Positions 46,862-56,228 of a stretch of 64,000 bases of DNA are shown here, in pieces. The notes beneath the pieces are model-generated. The model had not been told where the DNA came from. It did no database searches and saw nothing but the letters and a program-made list of their open reading frames with translations. Each line of letters opens with the position of its first letter. Position 1 is the first letter of the stretch. Location: NCBI GenBank assembly GCA_958450365.1, contig CAUEEP010000729.1, positions 937,501-1,001,500 of the forward strand, in the 5' to 3' direction. The stretch comes from Mesorhabditis belari (lineage: Eukaryota > Nematoda > Chromadorea > Rhabditida > Rhabditidae). The position numbers and the translations under genes are program-made.

Positions 46862-47236
46862 GCACGTGTGGCTGACTGGTTAAGTGTCTTTTATCTTAAT
46901 CGGAAGGTCGAGGGTTCGAACCCCACATGCGACATGGTCACCCCCTTCGGATTTCCTTTCCCTTCGGGTTGAGAGGTTTTCTGGAGGGCAGTCTGGTGGT
47001 TGTGGCCCCAGTTCTTTAAAGTGACAAGCCACTCCTTCATCGTCATCTTCCCTTCACCACCAAAAAAGCTATTTAGTTCCCCATTGAGCTTAGGGTTAGG
47101 GAGCCGTCTGTCATGACGTGGGTTAAGTTAAGATATAGCCTAGTATTGTGTGTGTCGTTGTATTGTGATTGATATATTTCGTGTATGCAATAAATTCACC
47201 ACTGGTAGCCCCAGTCGGTATTTAAAAAAAAAAAAA
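46862..47236 (+). mobile_element. tRNA-derived SINE with poly-A tail
   Basis: The head (46862-46935) is tRNA-like: A-box-like GTGGCTGACTGG, a loop containing ATCTTAA (Lys-like), and a perfect B box GGTTCGAACCC. An unrelated body of ~290 bases follows, ending in ACTGGTAGCCCCAGTCGG and a run of ~13 A. Flanks share AGAAC...CGTTGA on both sides, a possible decayed target-site duplication. Head-body-tail order is that of a SINE. Confidence 0.7.
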
Positions 47237-47401
47237 GAACTGATCGTTGATTGTTCAAGTTTAAGCAAAAACTAAAAAATTAAGCAAAAACAAACAAAAA
47301 CAATCAAAATTTCGAAACATTTCTTACACTTTTAACGTAAAATAAACAATTCTGAAATCCAACCTGAATTTGTGAAAGCGAGATGAGCAGAGAAGAAATG
47401 A

Positions 47402-47485
47402 TACCGTATTTTCTGTAATAGTAGTGCAGGCTGGAGGGGGGTTGAAAAGATAGTAGTGCGCACTACTATTACAGAAAATACGGTA
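47402..47485. mobile_element. Short palindromic MITE with TACCGTATTTTCT ends
   Basis: 84-bp near-perfect palindrome: TACCGTATTTTCTGTAATAG on the left and its complement on the right, with only a short GC-rich centre. It shares ends with the elements at 4241-5167 and 18247-18541. It lies just upstream of the SH2 kinase exons. Confidence 0.65.
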
Positions 47486-47678
47486 AATTCGTCTTCTGAT
47501 GATTTCCTTCAATTTCTCGAATAAATTTTAATCAGAGAAGTTTTAAATTTTTTTGTTTACTTGAGCGCTTGCTCTTTCTCTTTCTCTCTTAAACTACTTT
47601 TTGTGCCTTTTGCTGATAAGCTGCTTAGAAGTTTAAACGTTACCTGTACATCTCTATTGTCTAAACCTTTCATATTAG

Positions 47679-49403
47679 GTGAAAAATGGTATCACGGTTT
47701 GCTGCCACGTGAGGACATCAAGATGATGCTGACACACAAGGGCGATTTCCTCGTGCGAACCACTGAACCCGTCGCTGGACAACCGCGAGCCTTCGTCTTA
47801 TCGGTCATTTTTTGGAGTTTTGATTTCCTAATAATTTGCCATTTGTCGATTGCAAAAACCTTGTCTTTCCAAAATTACAATAAAACTTTTTATTCTTTCA
47901 TTTTAGGTGATGTGGGATCCGAGTCGCGGCGAGGAGCAAGGAATCAAACATTTCGTCGTCAAGCAACATCAGGGCGCCAAAGTCTCCATCGAAAAGTTCA
48001 CATTCACAATGCCCGATGATTATAACCAACAACAAAAGGGGCACCGAAGTGAGTTGGTGTAAAACGTTTCAAGAGCCAATTATTTGTTTAGCAATCGGAA
48101 GACAGCCTTGGGAACTCAATCACATCGAATGCACGAAAAAGCGGGGAGAAGGAGCGTTTGGAGAAGTGCACAAAGGAAAACTCGAACTCAGGGGAGGAAA
48201 GCTTGTCGATGTGGCTGTGAAATTAGTATGTTTTTATGTTGTTCAAAGTATTGTTGCTTGTTTAGGCGAAGCTCGAAGTGCGGACAAAGGAGCAGATCAA
48301 GGAGATTATGCGAGAAGCACGCCTGATGCAAAACTTTGACAATTCCAACGTCGTCAAGGTTTGGATTGCTTAGTTTTTCGGATTTAAGTTCTTTATTAGT
48401 TCTATTGAGTGGCTCCGGACAAGAACCCCTCATGGTGGTAATGGAATTGGCGAACAATGGAGCTCTCGACTCGTATCTACAGAAGAACAACGTCCCGGTC
48501 GAGAAAAAGTTGGAAATGATTGTACAGGTCAGTGTTAAATGATTAGTTATCAATCTCTTTTTAGTCGGCTTGGGGCATTGAATATCTTCACTCCAGAGAG
48601 GTCCTCCATCGCGATATTGCTGCTCGAAACTGTCTCTACGGTGATAACAAGGTAAATTTCATTTATTTAACTTTTAATTTCTTGCGTTTTAGGTCGAGAT
48701 TTCGGATTTCGGATTGACGAGAGAAGGAACAGTCTACCAAATGGATCCTCATTGCCGTGTGCCAATCAGGTTTGAGCAAATACCAGTTTATATTACACTT
48801 TTTTAGGTGGTTGGCCCCTGAAACACTTCGAAGCGCAATCTACACACAAAAGTCGGATGTGTTTGCCTATGGTACGCTTTAAAATTTTAGTTAGGTACTT
48901 GAGTTGGTTTGGTGTTGGTTTAGGAATCATGTGCTGGGAAATCCTCAACAACGGAATTGAACCCTACCCAGGAATGAGTGTGGCCGAGGTGAATGTGAAG
49001 GTTTGTTGTTGCAAATTTATCTAATGAAAGATCTGTTTAGGTAAAAGAGGGATTTCGAATGGAGCTACCGCCAGAGCTAAATTCGGACGTGAAGATGGTG
49101 GTTGAAATCAAATGCTGGTCCGACAATCCCAATGAGCGCTTTGTGATGAAGGAAATTTCAAAGTAAGTATTTTAGTGATTAACTTTAGTACTCCTAAAAA
49201 TCGACCCTTGTTAATTTCTAGGAACCTGGAGCGAATTCTGAAGATCGATCGCAAGAAGACGTTGGAACCCCCCGAACAACAACAAAAGAAGTCGGTCGTG
49301 AAGTGAGTTCGCTTTGGCAAAGGCACATTTTATTTGATCTTTTAGGGCCACAACTAGCCGCACTCGAATCTCAAAGACGCGGATCCAACACCGTCACAAA
49401 TGA
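47679..49403 (+). CDS. SH2-domain non-receptor tyrosine kinase (Fes/SPE-8-like)
   Basis: Exons: 47679-47803, 47907-48048, 48092-48225, 48266-48358, ~48400-48530, ~48566-48652, then ~48694 to 49403 in several short exons. The SH2 domain has WYHGLLPREDIKMML and the phosphotyrosine-binding GDFLVRTTE. The kinase has GEGAFGEVHKG, VAVKL, HRDIAARN, ISDFGLTREG, PIRWLAPETL and SDVFAYGIMCWEIL. SH2-kinase order matches the large nematode family of Fes-related kinases. The first exon and ATG are not identified. After NVVK (48358) the expected FYGVA reads TTC TAT TGA GTG GCT, and the frame then shifts by one before GQEPLMVVMELA, so either the gene is broken here or the assembly has errors. The tail is basic (KTRIQHRHK). 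Confidence 0.8.
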
Positions 49404-49469
49404 ACGCTGAAAGATGATCGATGAATTCGATGAAATTTGTAAACTATACTTGCTCGATAATTGTATTTG

Positions 49470-49475
49470 AATAAA
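49470..49475 (+). terminator. Polyadenylation signal after the SH2 kinase
   Basis: AATAAA ~67 bases after the kinase stop codon. Confidence 0.55.
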
Positions 49476-50007
49476 TGTGCAACTTCATTTGTAAAATGGA
49501 TAAAGTGAACAAAGTAGAGCCAAAATCATGGCCGTTGATAAGCAGGATGAACATTGTTGCAATGAAATAATGAATATAACCGATTCAAGATATTCAGTTA
49601 ATAAATTAAATATTTTATTCACTTAAGTACGTTGTCGGAAATCTCGTGTTTTCTATTTTGCACTAAAATGTTGATCACGGTAACGAGTTTTAAAAAAAAT
49701 CATTTGGTGGGGAAATTTTTATTTATTCAATTCCTCCGGTTTTTGTTTCATCAATTCCAAACCCTAAACTTTTGTCAACCAGTTTTTATCAAGACGATCA
49801 AGAAAACTTTCCCTAATTTTATGAGATAGATTTAAATTCTTACCTAGCGAGGTTATAACAAGCACCCATATGAATATTCTAGCTATTTCTCAGAGCATAA
49901 GCTTGTTGATATGACTCCTAGCTATTTATAAAGTTTTTTTTCTTTCACTTTCAATTTGTGTTTTGATTTAAAAGCAAGTTTTTTGTATTTTAGAAACTCA
50001 AGCGAGG

Positions 50008-51017
50008 ATGGCGCAAGTCGACAACGCAGTGCAAGATTTGACGAAGCAAATGGAAAACTCTAAGCTGAGCTCAAAGGGCGATCGCGATCGAGGACGTTTC
50101 TCCAAGGTAGTTTCTTTTTCTTTAATAGTAACTAGAACTTTAGATTGGAAACTAGATTAAGTTAAGTAAAAGTTTCATTCTGCTTTGATGAGTGCAGTTA
50201 ATTGACATAATTTTTAGCTGATTGTATTTCCCAGTTAATCTTTTGAATTTAGAATCCTTTGAACGAGGAAATTGAAGTGCTCTACGCTGAAAAGCTCAAT
50301 GGCCTGAAGATCGTCCAAGAGAAGGCTACCGGCAAAGTAAAGTGGTATTCGGTGCTTCGCCATTTTGGTTTCATCGAGATCGACAGTGCTTCCGTCAAGG
50401 ATGAAAATACTGATGTCTTTGTTCATCAGGTTAGTTTTTTGTGAAGATAAGGGCAATATTATCAATGTAAGTGTCATTATTTAGTATTCCATCATTGAGT
50501 CTCGCACGCGCAGACGCTGTTATCGAACCTTGGAGGATGGTGAGGCGGTGCAATTTGACATTGCTGACGGCGAGAAAGGCCGCGAAGCTGTTAACGTCAC
50601 TGGACTTGATGGTGAACCAGTCGTTGGATCTCGGTACCAAATGCTTCAGGCTCCTTGGATGCGTCGCGGTTGGTTGCTAGTTGCTTTTCATCTGTAACGT
50701 CTTTACAGCTTTCTTTCAACATCGTCAGGAAATGAGCTCGCGCAAGGACGACAAGAGTGGCGATGTCAAGTCAAGAGACCGCAGACCTAGCAATGGTGCC
50801 AAAGGAGAAAAGAGAGGAAAACGCGTTCCCAACCGACGCCGCCCTTCTCTCAAGTCTGAGGTGATTACTAATCTCTTGATTGAGTTCTTTAACAAAACTA
50901 GGTTTTCGGAAAGAAACTCGAAAATTTTTTATTTAGACTGACAAAAAGCGTGAGGAAAGCCATGACGACCCTGTCGAGCGTGGTGCTGCTGCTACAGACG
51001 GAAAGACCAATAATTAA
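50008..51017 (+). CDS. Y-box cold-shock-domain RNA-binding protein (CEY-like)
   Basis: Exons: 50008-50106, 50253-50429, 50485-50668, 50709-50860 and 50937-51017. An acceptor TTGTATTTTAG ends 14 bases before the ATG, consistent with trans-splicing. The cold-shock domain spans exons 2-3: GKVKWYSVLRHFGFIEIDS (RNP1-like), then NTDVFVHQ (RNP2-like), then QFDIADGEKGREAVNVTG. The tail is Arg/Lys-rich (RGKRVPNRRRP), as in animal Y-box proteins, which bind mRNA and package or regulate it in the cytoplasm. The start MAQVDNAVQDLTKQMENS is a short charged leader. It has about 230 residues, near the usual size of C. elegans CEY proteins. Confidence 0.85.
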
Positions 51018-51503
51018 CACGTCTTAATTTTGTTTTTTGGTAATTCTTTGTACATGTTGGCTTTTAAATCCCTATAAATTGTTATTTCAAAGACAAAGCT
51101 GCAATCAACTGGCACTGGCATTTCCGGTTAGGGAAGCTAATGGTGATTTTTAATGTAGAAATGTTCAGTATCTGGGGACGAAGGCATAGTTATTGTGTGA
51201 TGCACCTACGGTTTCCCGAACTAAATCTACATTGTTTACTCGAATTTAAACACTTGGTCATTATGAGTACTTGAGTTTCAGGCGTCAGGGCGTGGATTGT
51301 TTTTTACCTCTTCTCTGTATATTGTTACTAGTCGCACTTTTTGTTTTTGTTCGGTACGCTTGTGTCGCTTTTTACGTTATGTAGTTTGTCTTCGAACACA
51401 TTATATTATTGGATCGTCAACCCAGCTCGAGTTCTTTTTAACTCCTTGCTATACTTTTGAGTTCAGCGTAATTTTCTTTCAATAATACCTACTTGTTATC
51501 CTA

Positions 51504-52023
51504 TTGGGTTGGGGAGAATGAGTCGGCGCCGAAATTTAAAGAAACTTTTTGCACCCATAAAACCTTCTTTAAATACACGTTTTGTTTCATCAAAATGGTC
51601 CACTAATTCTTTACAAAATGGCTTTTGAGAGATTCCACAAAGCTTTTCTATTTTGGGATTTTATGGATTCCCAAACACAGCTAATCAAAATGACAAAAAG
51701 TCCGACTCATTGCTTGAACAGTTTCTTCCACATAAACCTCCTTTGGTGTTTATATAAAAAAGATAGAGCACACTTAATTACATAAGTTACCAAATTTTCA
51801 GGAGATCCCTCCAACCGTTTACTCTAGATGACAGTTTATCGATTTTGTGAAAAAAATGATCCTTTGTTGAGTTGAGGCGCTGTTTGAGTTCTCTTTTAAA
51901 TATTATTTTGTAGAGAATTAGTTACCCTTCTACGGATATCAAACGCATATCATTTGACAAAGTCTGCTATAAGTTTTAGAAATTTCTTTGATTTTCGGCG
52001 CCGACTCATTCTCCCCAACCCAA
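51504..52023. mobile_element. Mariner-like MITE, 520 bp
   Basis: TA target duplication, left end TTGGGTTGGGGAGAATGAGT and its exact complement at the right end, both including GTCGGCGCCGA. No transposase is visible. It ends only 17 bases before the acceptor used by the next gene. Confidence 0.75.
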
Positions 52024-52044
52024 TAAAACTTTGTTTTCAGAAAG

Positions 52045-53235
52045 ATGCCGAAAAAGTTTGCTGGCGAAAACTCGAAGGCAAGTGCCGCTCGCGAACGGAA
52101 AGCCGAAGTTCAAAGGTTTTAAAAATTCCAACTTAACATTTATATAATTTTTTTTTTATTTCAGGGTTGAAAATGAGAGAAAGCAAAAGGCGAACGATGA
52201 TGCTTTTTGGGCCGACGATGATAAGCATGTTCAAAAGAAGCTCCAGAGGAAGGTTTAATTTCAATTTTTTGAAGCTATTAAAAATACATTTATTGAAAAC
52301 CAATAATGTGATACAAACAAAGGGTACATAATAAGACATAAAGGTTAAACACACAATTTTATGGCACTGCGGCCGTTCTCACCCCTATTTACCCCTATTA
52401 CCCAAATGTTGTGAAAGAAAAAACCCACTTGGTGGGAAAAAGAAACATTTTTATCTTGCCAGAGTGATTGAACCCTCGACCTTCCGCTTAAGAGACAAGA
52501 CTCCTAACCGGTCGGCCATCTGGCCAATATTAATCTGAAAATATCTAAAGCAATGTTGCTAAAAGAGTTTGTAAGCTAATTAGACTCAAAAACTTGGGAT
52601 ACGATTATAAAATATTCATTTAGGAAGAGGAAGAGCGAAAAAAGTTGGACATGTTGAAACGAAAGGAAGAAAATCGTCAAGCTTACGAAGATGACATGAC
52701 CAAGGCAGGAGTAAGAACTGAGAACGCAACCAAGGCGCCTCAAAAAGTTTGTCTTTGAATAGAAGTTAAAATTCGAGACTTTTAGGTAACAAGGGCACAA
52801 CTGGCAGCCCGAGCAGAAGCAATGATGCGTCAAGTAGAAGAACAAAAAAGACTGAAAGAGATGGAAGCAAGACGACTAACGGTTATCATAATTTTGGGAT
52901 AAAACATAGTCATTGGTTTTAGGAAGTTGATCATTTGGAAGAGAACATCAACCGCTTGGATTTGGACGTGGAGAGTGCTCGAAATATCGATGAGGCTATT
53001 GCCGTTTTGGGCGATCGAGAGGTCGACCCCGAAAAGCATCCAGAGAAACGCATGAGGGTAATCATAAGTTTTGGAAAATTTGAATATTAGCATTTTTTAG
53101 GCCGCTTATCAAGCGTTTGAAGATGAGAAGATGCCAGAGCTGAAAAAAGAAAACCCTACCTTCAGGATATCTCAACTAAAGCAGGCGCTGTGGAAAGAGT
53201 GGAAGAAGAGCCCGCAGAATCCTCTAAATCAATGA
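52045..53235 (+). CDS. CCDC124-like ribosome-associated coiled-coil protein
   Basis: Exons: 52045-52115, 52165-52252, 52624-52746, 52785-52881, 52923-53057, 53101-53235. It starts MPKKFAGENSKASAARERKA and ends FRISQLKQALWKEWKKSPQN then PLNQ, both diagnostic of CCDC124 (yeast Lso2 relative), a small protein that binds idle ribosomes and helps their recovery. The middle is highly charged and predicted helical (DAFWADDDKHVQKKLQRK; EEERKKLDMLKRKEENRQAY). About 215 residues, the normal length. The acceptor TTGTTTTCAG lies 4 bases before the ATG (trans-splice type) and right next to the end of a MITE. Intron 2 holds a minus-strand tRNA-like repeat. Confidence 0.9.
52270..52524 (-). mobile_element. 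tRNA-like head with SINE-like body in CCDC124 intron
   Basis: On the minus strand, 52524-52456 begins GCCAGATGGCCGACCGGTTA and ends in CTCTGGCA, giving a 6-bp acceptor-like stem. The B-box region is GGTTCAATCAC. The sequence downstream (towards 52270) is non-tRNA and ends in A/T-rich DNA. Its head resembles the SINE at 46862 (shared GGAAGGTCGAGGGTTC). Boundary at the tail is approximate. Confidence 0.45.
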
Positions 53236-53512
53236 AAAAGCAAGCTATGCTTCTTTTGAACGTATTTCTAATGTCTCATCTTGGTAAATTAGTCCATTTT
53301 TTGGTAGCGTTGAATTTTTCATCTGATTTATTATGCCGGGTATTTTTCATTATAGCTCATTTGGCTTTTTGTTTGTTGTTTTGTCGATAAATATATTTGG
53401 ACATTTCTCATTGAATCTCACTCTATTGGTAGATCCATTTTGAAAACATTTTAACATTAATTTCACCATTTCACTCTAGAATATTATAAAATAATGTCTA
53501 GGGATCTATTGC

Positions 53513-54557
53513 ATGTTGAAACAAAAATTCCGACTACCGCTCGCTGAATGTTTTCTGACCGCAACGCGGTACTTTTCTTCCACCAATACTGACTACTATT
53601 CGGTTTGTTTAAATTTGGATTCCTAAATCAACATGTTTTTTAGATTCTTGGAATTAAACACACCGCCTCTCAAAAAGAAATAAAGACTGCTTTTTATAAG
53701 CTATCAAAGAGGTTTGTGGTAAATTGGTGGTTTTGAAGCTTTAGCTATTTAGGTACCATCCAGATGTCGTCGGAAGCGACGCGAAAGATGTGGCCGCGCA
53801 AAAATTTCACGAAGTTTCACAAGCTTACGAAATTCTCGGCAGCGAAGAAAATAGAAAGGTAGCATTGATTTACTTTTTTTGCACAGACAGAATTTAGATC
53901 TACGACATGACAAGAGTTCGATCGACCCCTAGCAGTTCTAAAGGATCTTACGCCTCTTCCATGCGAAACTCCACTCGAGAGAAGCAGTACACCGATATTG
54001 ACATCGATTATAAGGATTTTGAGCACTTTCAGGCAATTCAGGAAAATTTTGCGAAGGAACTTTTATTTTAGAAATCAACAAGGCAACGACAAAATCGCAT
54101 GAATAGTGACTTTCCTCATGAATTTTTCGAGGGTCTTGGTGGTAAAAAGCGAGAATTTAAGGTTTGTTTTATTGAAGGCTACAATTTTCATGTTTCTAGA
54201 GTGAATGGGACGAAGAGTCGGCGAGACTACAAACAATGTACAGAGATTCACGATCGGCTATGAGGTAATCAATCTGCTAAATCTGTGTGTGTACTAAATC
54301 TAAAAGGTTGTGTACATAACACTTTTAGAGAAGAACGCGAACTACAAGCAGAGATCAGCAGGAAGCAGGCAGAGTTCGAGGCTCGCTTCAAAGCAGATCC
54401 TTTTGAGAAAATGATGAAAGATAGGCAAAAAGAATATGAGAAGGTAACGCATTGAATTTGTATACCATATAATTTCTTTTAGGATTCCCTGCACTATTAC
54501 ACGGCGATGTTTTCAATAAGTGCGATAGGATTATTATTATTTTTCTTTATTAGATAG
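53513..54557 (+). CDS. DnaJ-domain protein with C-terminal membrane anchor
   Basis: Exons: 53513-53602, 53644-53711, 53753-53858, 53898-54032, 54072-54161, 54200-54264, 54329-54443, 54483-54557. The J domain has YYSILGIKHTASQKEIKTAF, LSKRYHPDVVG with the HPD motif that stimulates Hsp70, and FHEVSQAYEILG. The first ~35 residues (LKQKFRLPLAECFLTATRYF) look like a mitochondrial presequence. The middle is charged and helical, and the end is a single hydrophobic span (MFSISAIGLLLFFFIR). It resembles small mitochondrial or membrane DNAJC proteins such as DNAJC4, but I cannot assign an orthologue. The intron at 54033-54071 has a GC-AG boundary. Confidence 0.82.
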
Positions 54558-54684
54558 ATTGTATAAAATTTTGAATAGTTTATCTCTGTGATTTTAGGGC
54601 ATTTAGTTGTTTTGTTTTTTTCAATTCTTTTTTGAGAATATTAATAGAAATTTAATGAGTAAATATTACAGATAGTAACCCGCA

Positions 54685-56037
54685 ATGGTTCGAGTATACT
54701 ATGGCGATCACTCGAAGACGTTTGAGCTTGCGGAAATAAAGGTTTGGTTTTTGATATCTTGAACTAAAATTATTTTAGTCACTCTCTGCCGGAAATGTTA
54801 TAACGACGACCACTCAGCGTGAACCAAGCGAAGAATTTTGTGAGTTTTCCAGAAAAACACTTTTAGTTATTGTGTTAAGATTTAACTTACATGGGAAATC
54901 GTCTTGAGTCAGCATTTTATTTGAACGATTTGGGAGGTTTGTATATTTTTATTGCCTTTGGTACCTTTTGTTTAGATGAATTGGACGAGCACACAGTTTT
55001 GCGGATTGTAAGCCGAGAAACATCACCACCCTCGAGCTTGGTATTTATGTTTCAAACGCTTGAAACACCTATGTTCTTATTTAGGCATCGGCTCAACAAA
55101 TCGATGATATTCGCAAGTTCTTCAAGGAATTACAAAAAGACCGAAATGCCTACGTGGGGATTTATTTAAAATCTGTTATTCTTTATTTTAGCTGCTTCAT
55201 ACGTTTACGACTGCGTGCTTCGATCCAGATTTTGTACGTAAACAGGTAAAACTTTACACCATACGAGTTGATTAGCTTGTTTATAGATTGAAAGTGAGCC
55301 CAATTTGCGTTCCGATGGAGAAGCATTGCATATTTTGTCCGATTATTTCTTGCTCAGCTCATACTTTGATGAAAACAATAAAGCGGTAAGCTTTCAGATG
55401 CCGATTTTTAAATCAAAATTTTAAGGCTGCCGAGTGGTTGAGCAAACATCCGACCTTCGTTTCGGTGATCCATAAACTTATAGGGCAAATTAGCGGCGCT
55501 CAACGGAATCCGATGTCTCCTTCAATGATGCCACAAATGGGTGCTCTTTTGAACGCACCGATGCCCAATCAATCAGCGGCGCCTCTCATCACTCCGGTAA
55601 GTAGATACATAGTTTACAAAAGATACATAGTTTATGTATCAAACTATGTATCAAAAGATACATAGTTTACATATAGAACTATTGTCTAAATATATCTATC
55701 TTCAACTTGTTTTTAGGCACAATTCCAAGCTGCTATGATGCAAGCGTTTGGCAATCTTGGAAATCAACCGCCGGCAAGTTCCAGTCAATCGACTCCTGAC
55801 ACAAATATGCCTCAACAGTATCTCTTTATTCTAAAAACAAAATATTTTTACGTCTAGATATGAGACTCAACTCACACAACTGCACGAATTTGGATTTCTT
55901 GACGATGCGCAAAACCTCGAAGCTTTGGCGGCAGCTAACGGAAATGTAGAGGTGAAGCCTTATGCAATATTATCATTGGTATAGTTTTGTTTTAGGTGGC
56001 CCTCGAAATTTTGGTTTCTATGCGAGAAAATGAATAA
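54685..56037 (+). CDS. Ubiquitin-like/UBA protein, UBL7-like
   Basis: About ten short exons from 54685 to 56037 (boundaries include 54741, 54779-54839, 54880-54936, 54976-55007, 55085-55153, 55192-55245, 55287-55385, 55425-55596, 55717-55817, 55858-55951, 55996-56037). The N-terminal half reads as a ubiquitin-like fold (MVRVYYGDHSKTFELAEIKS; EFYLTYMGNRLE). A Met/Pro/Gln-rich middle (SPSMMPQMGALLNAPMPNQS) follows, and the last ~40 residues are a UBA domain (QLTQLHEFGFLDDAQNLEAL...NVEVALEIL). UBL-middle-UBA of ~300 residues is the UBL7/ubiquilin plan, in which the protein shuttles ubiquitinated clients. It begins 128 bases after the DnaJ gene stop. Confidence 0.8.
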
Positions 56038-56104
56038 AATGTGCAATTTCTAATTTGCTTTGTGTTTCGATTTCGTTTTTAAACTTTATTGCATGATTTT
56101 ACGG

Positions 56105-56110
56105 GAATAA
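56105..56110 (+). terminator. Polyadenylation signal after the UBL7-like gene
   Basis: AATAAA 68 bases after the stop and ~120 bases before the next ATG, as in nematode operon junctions. Confidence 0.45.
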
Positions 56111-56228
56111 AGGTTACCTATTTTGCGTGATATGCAAACTTGAAAGTGAAAAGACAATGTCATTATTTGCTTACATCATCAAAAGACTGGCGAATTTGGA
56201 GGTAATTAGATGCATTAAGGGGTAAAAC

